From Cucumis sativus (lineage: Eukaryota; Streptophyta; Magnoliopsida; Cucurbitales; Cucurbitaceae), in contig NC_026657.2 of assembly GCF_000004075.3 (NCBI RefSeq), positions 9,052,001-9,116,000 of the forward strand: a DNA stretch of 64,000 bases, written 5' to 3'. Shown piece by piece: positions 37,801-49,267 of this stretch; within the stretch, counting starts at the first letter, position 1; each line of letters opens with the position of its first letter. The notes beneath the pieces were generated by a model. The model saw only the letters and a list, made by a program, of their open reading frames with translations, had not been told where the DNA came from and searched no databases. A program made the position numbers and the translations under genes.

Positions 37801-38889
37801 GCTTCTTGCATGATTCCACCGTCTGCAAATTCAAGAAACAAAGTACCATGAAAAACGGCATCTGAACAAGAACTAATGCATCAAGATAATGGCAAACGAT
37901 AGTTGTTAATGTAGGCTAGTAGTTCACCTCTTTCCACCATAAAATGTGAGAAAGAAACTTATTGTCTTGGAGAATATTATTATCCTTAAACTTCTTAGCA
38001 GCTTTGATGCTTCCTCTTGAACCTTTTCTGCTTTTCCAACAGTGCAACTTTTCAAGCTGTTGCCTTTCTCTATTTTTACGTATGAAAAAATCCCACACAT
38101 TAGAATAACCAAAGACATTAACCACAAATTAGAAAAGTAATACGTAACTCACACAGCACTTTCGTCCTTTTGTAATCTCATTCTAACGATGACATTAATC
38201 TATATGTTTCTCATAATAAATTAATTAGTTAATTAGAAGAACAAGAAAAACCAAGGTAGAAAATCATAGTGACCTCACTCAGTACCAGTGTCATTCCTAA
38301 ATTACTTCTACCAACCAAAGAAGTCCCCCGCATACAAGATGATACCGTAACGAAGATGTTTACATCCAGAAAAGTAGTAAGTGCAAAACAGGGAACTTCT
38401 CCCAAAGAAATCAATCGATCATTGCTCAACAACTACTTTAAAAAATTTTGAAAATTCCAAAGACTTAACCTTCTTAGGAGCAGACCCCTCTCCCCAGATT
38501 CTCCAAACTGAGATAAAGGGTATTTCTAAACATGTGGAATATGCACAACCGCCATATCACATTTCTCAATCTCTAAAAAAAATAAAACAAGCTACAATAA
38601 ATTTCGAACTCTCTGTGGACACAAAACAGGAGTAGAAATTACAAACTACATACCAAACCCACATGACCAAATGAAAAAACAAAGACCCAAAACAGAACTG
38701 AAACAAAATACGAATAATGAGAGTCGAAGATGCATGGAAGAGATGAGCAAAGGAGGAGAAGAGGGGTCATTACATAAATGCCGGCGAATGAGTAACTGAG
38801 GTGAAGTTACGCGGAGGGAAGCGAATCAAAAGAGCCAGAAAACGCCACCGGGAAGCAGAAACAACGGTTCGTGTTGCCGCCCAGTACAT
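22884..38889 (-). CDS. MSH1: MSH1, organelle-targeted MutS homologue with GIY-YIG domain
   Basis: Twenty-two exons: 38889-38774, 38069-37928, 37822-37725, 37564-37489, 37340-37221, 36497-36450, 35774-35710, 35484-35399, 35182-35018, 34069-33960, 33859-33754, 33666-33591, 31773-31715, 31017-30950, 30107-29934, 29349-29137, 28063-27807, 27705-27562, 26647-26587, 25009-24710, 24048-23308, 23114-22884. All phases close on 1151 residues, close to Arabidopsis MSH1 and also with 22 exons. A basic, hydroxyl-rich N-terminus (MYWAATRTVVSASRWRFL) fits dual plastid/mitochondrial targeting. The mismatch-recognition motif GDFYEAIG is at about 146-153. The MutS ATPase has Walker A GPNGGGKSS (771-779), Walker B LVLIDE (846-851) and STHLHGIF. 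The C-terminal GIY-YIG module has VYV (1061-1063) and YVGQ (1072-1075). MSH1 suppresses illegitimate recombination in plant organelle genomes, and its loss causes variegation and heritable developmental change. The copy looks intact. Intron 17 uses a GC donor. Confidence 0.98.
25800..26290 (+). mobile_element. LINE remnant (reverse-transcriptase C-terminal region)
   Basis: Within MSH1 intron 19 (25010-26586), in antisense orientation to MSH1. The plus-strand translation at about 26040-26225 gives an SFFWITCLERNDIAFNGKKR stretch followed by a stop. It resembles the zinc-binding tail of plant LINE polyproteins, where W-x-ERN-x-F is typical. The upstream frame is interrupted and no endonuclease or reverse-transcriptase core is preserved, so this is a 5'-truncated, decayed copy. 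Family assignment is by motif only. Confidence 0.5.
27801..27807 (-). other. Non-canonical GC splice donor, MSH1 intron 17
   Basis: Exon 17 ends ...ACAAG followed by GCATGT, and exon 18 starts after CCAG at 27705. Only this junction keeps the LTRYQEAN reading frame that matches MSH1 homologues. The nearby GT (CAT|GTAG) gives a frame mismatch. AAG|GC is the preferred context of GC-AG introns. Confidence 0.8.
28440..28690 (+). mobile_element. Probable solo LTR, copia-like (fossil)
   Basis: In MSH1 intron 16 (28064-29136). It has a TATA-like CCTATAAATA, then an AATAATAAGAAAT segment, then GTAGTTTTTCTCC...GGGGTTTCCATGTAAATTTGTG, a layout characteristic of plant Ty1/copia LTR 3' ends. No internal element genes accompany it, so it appears to be a lone, old LTR. 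The boundaries are approximate and no target duplication was identified. Confidence 0.5.
30240..30550 (-). mobile_element. Probable solo LTR (fossil), reverse orientation
   Basis: In MSH1 intron 14 (30108-30949). On the minus strand it has TATAAATAGAGGGGGAGGG, followed about 150 bp later by a T-rich and AATAAATTC polyadenylation-like region, resembling the promoter/R/U5 layout of an LTR. There is no internal coding part. The boundaries and family (possibly copia) are uncertain. Confidence 0.4.
32165..32480 (-). mobile_element. LINE 3'-tail remnant
   Basis: In MSH1 intron 12 (31774-33590). On the minus strand it reads ...TGTATTCTTTCATTTTCTCCTAATGAAAG... and ends in an A-rich run, the usual 3' tail of plant LINEs. 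The 44-bp segment with AAAATGAAAGAATACAA and GGGCATAAAAAGGACAA is present twice in tandem (about 32203-32245 and 32247-32289). No coding region is attached. Confidence 0.45.
34132..34310. repeat. Diverged tandem duplication in MSH1 intron 9
   Basis: ACAGCAGCATACTTCTTCCA occurs at about 34143 and 34229, embedded in units of about 86 bp that also share CACAGA(T)AC-type starts and an AACCTTTAATCA / GGCTTTAATCAT end. Non-coding. Confidence 0.6.
36000..36180 (+). mobile_element. Retroelement 3'-tail-like sequence in MSH1 intron 6
   Basis: T-rich sequence with CTCTTGTACTTTGAGCGTTGG and ATAAAGAGGCTCGTTTCTG followed by TTTTTAAG. It resembles the 3' end of dispersed plant LINE copies. Only the tail is visible, so family and full extent are uncertain. 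Confidence 0.3.
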
Positions 38890-40287
38890 GGCGGTGGATA
38901 AAAATGGATGGTTTGTGAGCTTCAATCTTGTTGTGATTGGAAGTTTTAAAGCGTTTTGGTTTGAAATGAGGAGGGTGTTTGTAACTCGTCGTCGCCGGAA
39001 CAGAAAACCCTTGGTTTCCGATACTTCCCGCCACAATGCCACATCGACATAGATGGATATTTCCATTTTTATTTATTTCAAATATTAAATATATTATTAT
39101 GATTAACATTTAAAATAGCTTACATGCCTTAGTTATTTATATTATAAAACTTTATAAATGTAACGTATTAATAAACTAATTTATACAATTTACTGATATG
39201 ATTTGAATTATAATAATCTATACAAACATATATTACAACTCGTGCTTCCTTTGGCTTAGTTGCTTAGAAAACAACTCGTGAAGATCATTCCATCTCACAT
39301 CAAACGTGGAGAGATCTAAGTATAGTTTAAATTTAAAAATATAACATCTTTGTTAGTATAACAATGTGAGTGGCCTGAATTTTAACTACCAACCTTATAC
39401 CAAAATATAAATTTTATGCTTAAATACGTTCACTCTGGAAATCAGCGCAAGTGTTAGAATACCATAAAATATTAAATTTCTAAGTAGTAAACTAAAAGAG
39501 GTAAAGGGATTAATAGTTTCTAGCACATTAGATATGTGTATACTATATTTTGACAAATATGTCTTTTAGACTATAAATCAACAAAACTTAATCATAATCA
39601 TATCTATGGTGGGAGGTCAGGTTACCACTATGCTAAGCTTTCTTTAGCTTGATAGTGATATTTTACATATAATAATATCAACGTTTTAATTTTTTGAAGT
39701 CAACTTCTTGAATCCTATGGTATTTACAATTAAGAAAAAAATCAGTTCGACAATTCACATAGTCAGTTCGGAAAGAATTTTCAACACTTGTCACATTCAC
39801 AACATACGTTATAATCAAAGTGCAAGTTGGTCTATAATTAGTTGGATCAAAACCATTCCATTTTGGTTCTGAACGGTTCGATCTTAATGCAGCCATCAAA
39901 ATGGAATCAAATCACATCACCTTTTTTTTTAGGACAGATCAAATCCATCAACGTATCAGACTCAAGTTGCTTTTCAATGAGCAGTAATGGAGTCAGGGTC
40001 ATGAGCAAAGGTTTTCAAAAGTATAAGACAACATATAACCTTTAATCCACAATGAAGTTTCAAATTGAAAAGAAAAAACATAAAGCAATAGATGAAACCA
40101 TCTTCACCTTCTTAACATGTTACAAGATACATTAGGGCGCAATTCACAAACATAATAAATGCACTTGTAAGAGATAGACGACCAACACAGCAAAGTATCA
40201 TGAGTTTGAAACCGATTCCAGCTTTCCCTTGAGAAGAAAACAACTTTAGTCGATTTAAGTGAAGAGAGTCGTAAATCATGGCCGAGT
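38890..40287. other. MSH1 promoter side and intergenic DNA, no gene seen
   Basis: 38890-39060 is GC-richer and should hold the MSH1 5' UTR and core promoter. The frames there are shadows of the leader. 39060-40287 is AT-rich without recognisable genes. Confidence 0.45.
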
Positions 40288-42538
40288 TCATAAGCCTGTA
40301 GGGTAGCATTGTATAAGATGATTTCTTTCTTTCTTTCTTTCTTTGGGATGGGGGGCTGTTAATGGTTTAGAAAACCATTCAAAAAAATCAAGAACCATAA
40401 ATGAGAACCAAAAAAAAAAAAAAAAAAAACAAGCAAAAAAGAATAAGATCATCAAAATCACTCTCTCTTTTTCTATCTCTACTCATGTGGACCAACTTAA
40501 CTCCACATGATCTTCACATGACCAGGGTTAAAACAATGGTTCTAAATGGGCTTGATTCCATTTCTCTCACTTCTTCCTTGACATCTTGGAGCTGTGGATG
40601 GTTTTATTAATTAGACTACGGACATGGAGTAACTAGAAACTAAAACAACGATATCAAAATCAACTAAAAGATTGGATTATGAGAAAACATACCAAGTCCC
40701 TTTGCCTCAGATGTCCTCATGATTCGAAGTTTCTTAACCGAGCCAAGGAACATCCTAATAAAAAAAAATGAAAGCAGAAATGAAAGGTAAATAAGTGAAC
40801 CATGAAGGAAGTAGGAATATGAACTACACACTATGCTTTTTCATTAGTGAGTGCATACCTCCAAGGAACATCCCCAACCAACAACCAGTCTCCCTCTTTA
40901 TCTTCATAGGTGAGCACAAACTCAGAGGAGCCAGTCAGAAGTTTTGAGAGTTTTGGTGCTTGTTCATCCTGACCTCCATTCAAGCCTAAACATTAAAGAA
41001 AGACAACTCTTGGTCAGTACAAATACTCTCATTCTCGGTTATCAACTATCCATAGATAGATGCATGATGATCTTTCGAAGCAACTAACCGGTGGATGGGA
41101 CACTTCCTGTAGACTTAAAAAACATGTCCTCGAGCATCAGAGCCAAAGTCTCATAGCAAGAATGGGCATTCAAGTCCACTTTCCTGCCAATTAGAACTCC
41201 GTCCATATACACTTTCACAAAACCTACAGGGCCCTTTACAGTATCAGTGGCACTTGTATTTTTGCCATCCTGGATCTTCTCTGAAACACCATTGGACCTA
41301 TTTTTGAGAGAAAGCAGCTCCTTTTCATCCCCAGCCCTCTGATTTTTAGCTTGGTTAATCAGGCTGTTAATTCTATAAGCTCTTATGGGCGGCCATCCCA
41401 CCACCTGACTGCTTCCGGTTCATCCAAAAGGAAAAATGAAAACAAATAGAAAAACACGAAAAGCATGAGGATATGGCTTCAAAGAATAATAGAATAGTTC
41501 ATAGTAATCAATTGGAAAGACGAGCTTCGATGAACATAAAAAGAGGATATCCAGTTTCATGACTAATGAGTAAGCATCAGGGAATGCTTAGATCAACATC
41601 CCATCTCCCTACATCAAGACAACCGAGACTTGGTTGGTATTGCCATGAATTTGTGCAGCCAATCTATACTCTATAGCAAGACTCAGACGGATCTTAATGA
41701 CGCTAAAATGGAGATTTTGTGAGATTTAACCAAATTGTAACTTTTTATATGCATGTTATGGAAGATCTTGTTAAAAGCCAACAGTTCATCGATTACTATT
41801 TATATAGTAACAGGATCATACACACTTCTAACATATGCATGTTATGGAAGATCCTATAAAAAAAGACAACGGTTCATCGATTACTATTTCTACTCTAACA
41901 GTGCAACAAGGAGACCATCTATTTTCTACAGTTAACTGGTATAATTAAAAATGCAAAACTAACAAACAGTTTAGGATTTCAGCTTGAGGAATTAAGAATC
42001 AAAGATTCTAAATATTCCTCATTTCTATAAAGAGAAAAGTTCATTACTCTTGACAGTGCTCATTCACCAAACTCATTTCATATCAATTCTCTTTGACCAA
42101 CAATCGAATATAAACAGAGCAACCCACCAACCTGACAGCCGGAGGAGAAGAACCGCCGTCATGGGAAACAGGTTCCGCCGCCCTCTTGACACCAGAAATA
42201 GCAACAGGTCTGCCAGAGAATCTAGCCGAAGAAGAAGAAGACGACCCACCAGGAGAGATGGCCGAAGGAAAATCTTTCGCCGTCAATATCCGGCCGCGTT
42301 CACCCCAAAGACCCTGTTTTCCCTTTCCTGCAGAAACCCCATTTCCAAGACTGAGCCCTAGGCCTAATTCGAGCTCAGCTTCAACAGGGGGAGAAGAAAA
42401 CTCCTCAGAAGACAAATCTGTCTGGTGGGTGTTCAACTCCTTAGCTTTGGAAACAGAATTCTCATCATTGGAGGCGCCGGAAGAGCCGCCAGCGCTGGCA
42501 ATGCCGGTGGTAGGCATTAAACCTAGAGGTGGTTCCAT
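40288..42538 (-). CDS. Aux/IAA auxin-response repressor (IAA11/IAA12/IAA13 clade)
   Basis: Short-lived nuclear repressor of auxin response factors. Exons 42538-42132, 41408-41089, 40985-40859 and 40754 onward. The EAR motif [10 protein letters not shown] (domain I) recruits TOPLESS co-repressors. [15 protein letters not shown] is shared with IAA13-type proteins, and a [16 protein letters not shown] linker leads to the degron GWPPIR (domain II), through which TIR1/AFB receptors with auxin target the protein for degradation. Domains III/IV form a PB1 interaction fold ([21 protein letters not shown], then [17 protein letters not shown] and [12 protein letters not shown]). The C-terminus is ambiguous. 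Splicing at 40693 to a tiny exon 40295-40288 gives 307 residues ending EAKGLGL. Reading on without splicing stops at 40664 and gives 314 residues. Placement among IAA11, IAA12 and IAA13 is by motif resemblance. Confidence 0.93.
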
Positions 42539-42596
42539 GGAGGGGGAATGGAGATGGAGTAAAACAGAAAAATGGTTGGATTGAAAGGAAGAAAAT

Positions 42597-42620
42597 GGAA
42601 TGAGTATGAGTATGAGTATG
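42597..42620. repeat. (TGAGTA)n short repeat in the Aux/IAA 5' leader
   Basis: Four or so ATGAGT/TGAGTA units lie 60-80 bp upstream of the start codon, on the leader side of the gene. Confidence 0.6.
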
Positions 42621-42778
42621 AGGAAGATGAAGAGGAGGTGGGTGTGATGATGATGGGACCCAGATGTCTGGTAGTGCGGCTACCAGTGATAGCAGTTACC
42701 CACCATGGTTCTCCATTGTTGTCGACAAGAATTTGCCTTTTGAGCTGAATCTCAACACGATTCATGTCTCCTTCACGG

Positions 42779-42825
42779 ATCTCTCTCTCTCTCTCTCTTT
42801 CTCTTTCTCTCTGTCTCCTCTCTGT
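42779..42825. repeat. CT-rich microsatellite upstream of Aux/IAA
   Basis: TCTCTCTCTCTCTCTCTCT followed by TTCTCTTTCTCTCTGTCTCC, about 240-290 bp upstream of the ATG. On the gene's coding strand it is a GA repeat, as often found in plant promoters or 5' UTRs. Confidence 0.8.
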
Positions 42826-45800
42826 AGTCTGTAGACCGTACTGCCATTGGAATTCTACACATTCAATCCTTTTTTTAAAAAAACAGAAGATAATATTATT
42901 TTTTATTTCAAACTCGAGGACATAATTTGAACAAACGAAATTACCTTTTTGTCCACTACGTTCATTATTTGATTAAAAATACTATTTTAGTTAAAAATTT
43001 GAATTCCACAAACTCTTGTTCTCAAGTACAATATTAGTCATATTAAATATCTCAAATTTTATTATCAAACTTAATTTTAATCAAAATTAATAAAGTAGTA
43101 ATAACATTCTTATCAAAAAAAAAAAAGTTTCAAAATTTTATAATTAAGAATGATTGATGTTTTTTTTCATAAAGATATCGACGAGGGAACTCTCTATATT
43201 GAAATAGTTGACACACAGTTTAATTTTATATTTTTAATTTTGATCCGTTAAACATTATAGTCACATGTGTTTGTTATTCTCTCTTACATGTTCATTTATC
43301 TATTTGCTTTTCGCATTTCTTTCGATCTTACTTTAAGTATGTATTTTTATCAGTTGAATTATGTTTACAGTGTACTTTTGTTAGTAATTTGTTGTTTAAA
43401 CATTAGATAAAAGAGTTCCAATACGTGGGATCTAATGTATTGCATTAAAAATATATTACGTGTACTATTGGTTAAAATTATAACTATTGATAAATGAGTG
43501 AATCTTAAACATTCCAATGGCAAACATAATCATATAAAAGTTTAGAGATCGAGATATAAGTTCACTCGAACAAGTTTGAACAAATAATGAAAAAAAAAAA
43601 AACTAAAAGGGATAAACCTAAAATTTTATCAAAGGAATCAAAACAAAATTCCATATGGTGAGACCAACATATGTGGACTAGAGAAACTAAACTTTTCAAC
43701 ACAGGGAATATTGAAACTTTTTCAATTACATTGTCCTTAGTTTCCTAACATATAATATTTTCAAGTAAGATATTATTGCATCCACATTCGATGATACTCT
43801 AATTTCGATGACATGGAGAATATTATTATCAAAAGTAATTACGAGTTTAATATATATATAACTCAATCTAGTACAAGAGGATTAGTGAGACATAGATGGA
43901 TTTAGGGTAGATATAGTACCCTATATCTTAATATATAATACCCTAAAAGACAAATGGTTAAAGGCAAAGTTAGTGAAAAGAAATAATAGTAAAATTAAAG
44001 AAAGATTTGAGGGTGAAATGGGGTGTCTCTATCTTTAGTAGTGGGAAGGAGAAAAAATGGGGGTTTAGGGTTTTTAATATTCTCAAGGTTGTGGCTTTTG
44101 TAGACCAAAGACATTAAAATTATACTATTCTTAATACCATTCTCTTTATTTCTTTTGTGGTTGTCTTCCACTTGCAAGACAATTGGCATAGACACCTTGG
44201 TTGTAGAAAGTGAAGCTTAAAGATATGTTTGCTTAGTGGGAATGTGGACCTTCAACACTTGAGAATACCAAGAGAGGAGCTTGTGGGTTATTGTTTTCTT
44301 GTTCATTCTTTTAAATTAGGTATTCTTCCACTTTTAAATATGTTTAGAGGTGGTTCTTTTTGTGGTACTTACCTTATAAAAATAAGTTTCAGTAATAGTA
44401 GTAACAATACCATTTGTTACTATAACATAGCACAACTGGTGTATGAATTTGTTTTTGTTAACTATTAATCAGATTAATCTTTTCATTTATGGAGTGACTA
44501 TCTAATGAAGTGTCTAGATTTATCCGCTTTATAAAAGTGTTGTTTGATTTGAATTCATATGATATGATTTTTAGTTTAAGAATTTGATAGACATGCTATT
44601 TTTCGCAATTTAGAATTATATATTTTTTTAATTCAACTACAACATATTAAGAGTATTAAATTAAAATCTATAGTTTTTTTAACAAAGTTGTATACTTTAA
44701 ATAGTTGATATGTGTGTCGAGTTGATATTTGATTTAAATTAGCAATACTCGTTGGTCCTATGTTCACTATGCCTTTAAAGTATAAATAAAAGAATAAATA
44801 TATCATTGATTTACATTTATATATTAATTAAGTTAGGCTTATTTTAATTTTAAGTAGTTAGAGATTTCAATATAATAAAAATGAGGGTACAATTAATTTT
44901 TTGTTAAACAAGACTAGAAAAGATATAAACTATATTCCCAACTTAATTGCCAATGTGAACCTAGTAAATGATAATTGCCTATAAACTATGAATAGTATAC
45001 ACTAAGAAACATTAATGAAATATATTTTGGGTTATTAGAAAGTATATTGACTTGTTTTTTTCTTTCTCTGAGCTGATATGGATCTTGAGATATGGGCTTT
45101 CAGATTCTCTCTCCTTGGGCCCAAAACCTCCCATTCACTAATATAAAAAAAGTAGGATGAAGTATACACTAATCTTTTAAAACAAATTAAAAATATAATA
45201 AAATTGACCAGTCTATACTTTGAAATATATATTTATATATTCTTAAAAATAGTAATATTAAATACTATGGTAGAAAAGTATACAAACAACGACCATACAA
45301 CTTTCATACTCAGTTTCATTATCACTATCTTGATAGAGTAATACATGAATTAATTATTTATTTTTTAAGAAAATAAAACAAAAGGTTAAGTTAAATCCAA
45401 ACTAGATGATCGTAATGTTTAAACACGGAAATTTATGGTTTTGATTTAAAAAACAACAATAGAGAGACTTTCTCCCTTGCTTCATTTAGATTCAAAGTTC
45501 AACCTAAACAATTTCACTTGCTCTCGTTTGAAATCATTTAAAAAACACTCTAAAGTTGATGGATTACTTAATTTACGAACTATATGATTTGTCTTTTTAT
45601 AATAAAAATCAAAGAAATAAAAGAGCATGTGCATAAAACTTAGATTACAAAAAATCTTTGGAATGTCAAGTCTAGCATTGCTCTACTCACAATCACACAC
45701 ACAGAAGGATTGTCAATGAATTATTCAATTGCGTTTATTTAGTTATACTATTGGAGCTTGACTCGTTACTTGGAACGGGGTCAAATTAGATTTCGAATGA

Positions 45801-46440
45801 AAGATGGTATCATCGACTCTTCTCCAACATGTTCGAATATTTTTTAATTATTATTTTAGTATAGATAATAACTCTAAGTTTTTATTAGATTTATAATACA
45901 AAGTAGGATGTTTTCTTAAATTGTATTTAAATAAAGATTATATTAGCAAAGCTAACACCATACATAAAAGTAACATTTTTTTTTTAATAAAGTAGAAAAA
46001 GAGCACTTGAAAAAATTGAAACTATTTATTTATTTATTTTTTATATAAAAAGAAGGTAAAATTGACGTAAATATCTTGTATGGTTGAGAATATTCTTAAA
46101 TAAAATAAGAAAAAGAAGGGTAGATTTTATCGGATGAGCTGAATGTCCGAACGGAGACTCTCGACTCCGACTACCAAGAGGAGACGAGGAATGTGGCGGA
46201 GATATATTGATTTCATGTGACTATTTAAAGTGTTTCGGAACGTCTAATCACATGCATCTTGCTCCTTCTCACCCAACTTCCTTTTCGATGTACAAATCTA
46301 ACAAGCCACCGTTTTAAATCCACAAAAAATATACATTAAAGTATTTCTTAATTGGAAAAAACTGTTCTTTCTAAGTGGGATTCATTTCCCAAAAGAGAAA
46401 TTTGTTAAAAGTTTCACTTTTTCCATAGAAATCTGCCATT
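42826..46440. other. Intergenic DNA between Aux/IAA and TPR genes, no gene seen
   Basis: About 3.6 kb of AT-rich sequence separating two divergent genes. Short frames (43995-44195 minus, 44229-44468 plus) lack motifs. No tRNA, tandem array or element with clear ends is seen. The proximal parts should hold both promoters. Confidence 0.5.
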
Positions 46441-46520
46441 CCCAAAGCTCTTTGGGATTTGGGATTTGGTGTGGTTCAGCAGCAACATCGCAGAGAGTAA
46501 GATCAATCTTTTGCTCTTCA

Positions 46521-48702
46521 ATGTTGCACTCTACAGCTTCGTTTTCCATTTACACTGATGATGAAAATCAAGAACAAATCATGGGGTTAGAAGCGTTTGA
46601 GAAGGGTGTTATGATTGAAGTGAACAAAGAAGAAGTTCTGGGTAGTACTGGTCATGATTTCAGTTTTTCTGAAAGGGCTATGGGGTTGATTCAAGAGGAA
46701 GAAATGGAAGATGAAGATGGTCTAAACCGGGGTTTTGACGACAGTGAGGTTAACCTTAGACCCGCGAGTCCTCCGCTCTATTTAGCGGCGGGTCTTGGAA
46801 TGGATGCATCTGGTCTTGGGGGTGGGTATGATTCTGTTGATTTCTTTGACGAGAAGATGGTGGATGAGACGCCCTCAATCCATCCTTCGTTGTCTCTTAG
46901 GGACTATGTGCAGTCTTTATGGGTAAGCTCTCCTACTCCCCTCAGAAGTTTTAGTTTCATCTGTATTTTCGTGTGATATACTGCTAAATCTTCGTGAATT
47001 TCTGCTCGTTCTGCAAGAATTATGTTTATGGGTTTGTTTTGAACTCCTTGTCTTTCTGAATCTCTATCGAGTTGATTTTCCAATCCTGAAGTTATGAAGT
47101 GAATCAGTGAGGGTTGGATCTGTTCTCTCTGTGGGATGTGAACAAACTTTTTTACTTCTTGTTCTATCAATTATTGTATACCTCCGAAGAATCTTAAACG
47201 TCTTAGTTAACACCATTTCTTTTTGATGTTGTGGATGGCAACCGACAGTCCGAGGGAAAACTTGATGAAGCTGAGGAACAGTGCTATCAAGCTACAATAA
47301 CATTTCCTGAAGATGGTGAAACTCTGATGCTATATGCTCAGTTGGTTTGGGAACTCCATCACGATCAAGCTAAAGCTTCAAGTTACTTTGAACGTGCAGC
47401 TCTTGTTGCTCCAAATAACAGGTTGAATTCATTTGGCAGTAGAGTAATGAAATTGTTGCCGGCGTTCTTCATTGAATTGATTAAATGCATTTTGCATTTC
47501 TGATATGGATATTGACCCGAATTCAAGAGTGACAACTTTAGTCTAACATCAGATGAACTGAATGTTTCTATTCCTTCATCGGCAGCAATATTCTTGCAGC
47601 ACGAGCTAAATTCCTGTGGGAACTGAATGAGGAGGATGAGACTATGGTGCTTCACTCTTCCTTGCATAGTCTCTTTGCATTTTCAGAGCTAATATGTATA
47701 ATTGGCCCCTCATGTTCTGTTCATCTGCAGATACCAGGTGAAGAAGACAGCAACCCCGTTGATAGTTCATCCCCTGAAGAAAGAATTGAACCGGCACCTG
47801 ACACGGGTGAGAGTGATATGCAGGAGTATTATGAGAAGATGCTGAAGGAGAACCCTACTGATCCATTGCTTCTGAAAAACTACGCACGGTTCTTGCAACA
47901 GGTGAGAATGGTCATGTTCTTTTTGGTATTTAATCACATTGAGAGATCATTTTACCGGGTTGTACTCTGCCATAAAAAAGGCTTTGATTGAAGTTTCAGC
48001 ACTTGTCATATGGTCTATTTAAACACCGATAACTAAGAGAAAGAAGAAGTTTCCAACTCTTTCTGGGCGTGCATTCAGCTCACTGTTTGAAATTTTGAAC
48101 ACTATGCTAAGATTGTTTGAAATTTTCTTGTTATCTTAGAAACTTTTTGTTCAGCAACTAGCATTATTTTGAGATGTTGATATTCATGTTTGTTGATGCC
48201 TGCAGTCCAAAGTAGACCTCCAAGGAGCAGAGGAATACTACTACCGTGGCATCCAAGCAGACCCAAGCGATGGGGAATTGCTATCAGAATATGCAAAACT
48301 GGTGTGGGAGCTTCATCATGACTACAATAAAGCATTAAATAACTTCGAGAGAGCAGTTGAAACCTCCCCTACAAACAGGTACATCAAACAGGCTCCTTTT
48401 ATGCTTTTATTGCAGATCATTGTTAGCTTTTGCATTTTTTTTAGTACAGTTGGGTGTGAGGAGATTCACCTCGTAGTATTGACATACATGCATGTCAATT
48501 GGGGTCTTTGGTTTTTTTGGGTATGTTTTGATTGCAATTAATATTTCATTGCCTTCTTTTTCTTTTTTTCATTTTCAGCTATGTTCTTGGAGCTTATGCA
48601 AGCTTCCTTTGGGAGACGGACGAACACGAGGAAGATGGGGCAAGCAAAAATGACTCTCAATGGCCTTCAAACACCGTGGCAGTTTCTGTAGGAAATGCTT
48701 GA
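46521..48702 (+). CDS. Tetratricopeptide-repeat (TPR)-like protein
   Basis: Six exons: 46521-46922, 47249-47421, 47586-47646, 47731-47901, 48206-48378 and 48579-48702. The phases close on 367 residues. The start at 46521 (MLHSTASFSIYTDDEN) is the first ATG; the open frame extends upstream only through a TTG. An acidic N-terminal half contains PPLYLAAGLGMDASGLGGG. The C-terminal half has helical repeats: LDEAEEQCYQATITFPEDGE / LYAQLVWELHHDQAKASSYFERAALVAPNN, EYYEKMLKENPTDPLLLKNYARFLQQ, and GAEEYYYRGIQADPSDGE / EYAKLVWELHHDYNKALNNFERAVETSPTN. It belongs to the plant TPR family that includes Arabidopsis At5g20190-like proteins, presumed scaffolds of unknown role. Intron 3 (47647-47730) is 84 nt, in frame and free of stops, so retention would add 28 residues. 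It converges with the G3BP-like gene. Confidence 0.9.
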
Positions 48703-49267
48703 ATTTTAATAAACAAAACATAGCCAACGATAAATGTATAAAGTGATGCACTTGAAGCAAATAATATTGTTCTAGTTTTACCATACAAACCATTAATAAC
48801 TCTGAATCATAATAAGCTTCAGAAAGTTGGTGTTATTTGAATCAGAAATTGTTGCTTTGATCAACAATAAGCTAGTGCATATATTCTGAATACCATGACA
48901 ATCTAAAAGTGCAGTATGCACGTATATTTATGGAAACAAGATGAAAAACGTTTCATAATAATTTTGCATTGCATAATAATAATTGAATGAATACCATAAA
49001 ATCTGCAACTCAACGCTTTGTAGGTGAGTGAGACAGAAATTGATTATATCTAAAATAATGAATATTAATTTTAAGCATACCACAGGCAAAAACAGAGAGT
49101 TTCATGAAATGTTCTTGAATCAAGAAACTCAATGGAAAAAATAATGCAATTCATATTTCCCATAGGCAAATGGCTTTATAATGACTCAAATTATTCTTCA
49201 ATGTAAGGTGAGTGCCTCTGCTGAGCTGATAATGCTAGGCCCAAAAATTTTTGCTTGGCTAAACGAG
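48703..49267. other. Convergent 3' interval between TPR and G3BP-like genes
   Basis: About 565 bp containing both 3' UTRs. No further gene recognised. Confidence 0.5.

Noticed and set aside
37916-38127. Two overlapping minus-strand frames treated as separate small proteins
   Set aside because: One is exon 2 of MSH1 with its intron flanks. The other is its alternate frame.
42050-42584. Plus-strand Arg- and Pro-rich frames
   Set aside because: They are antisense to exon 1 of the Aux/IAA gene, and their composition follows from the Gly/Ser-rich coding strand.
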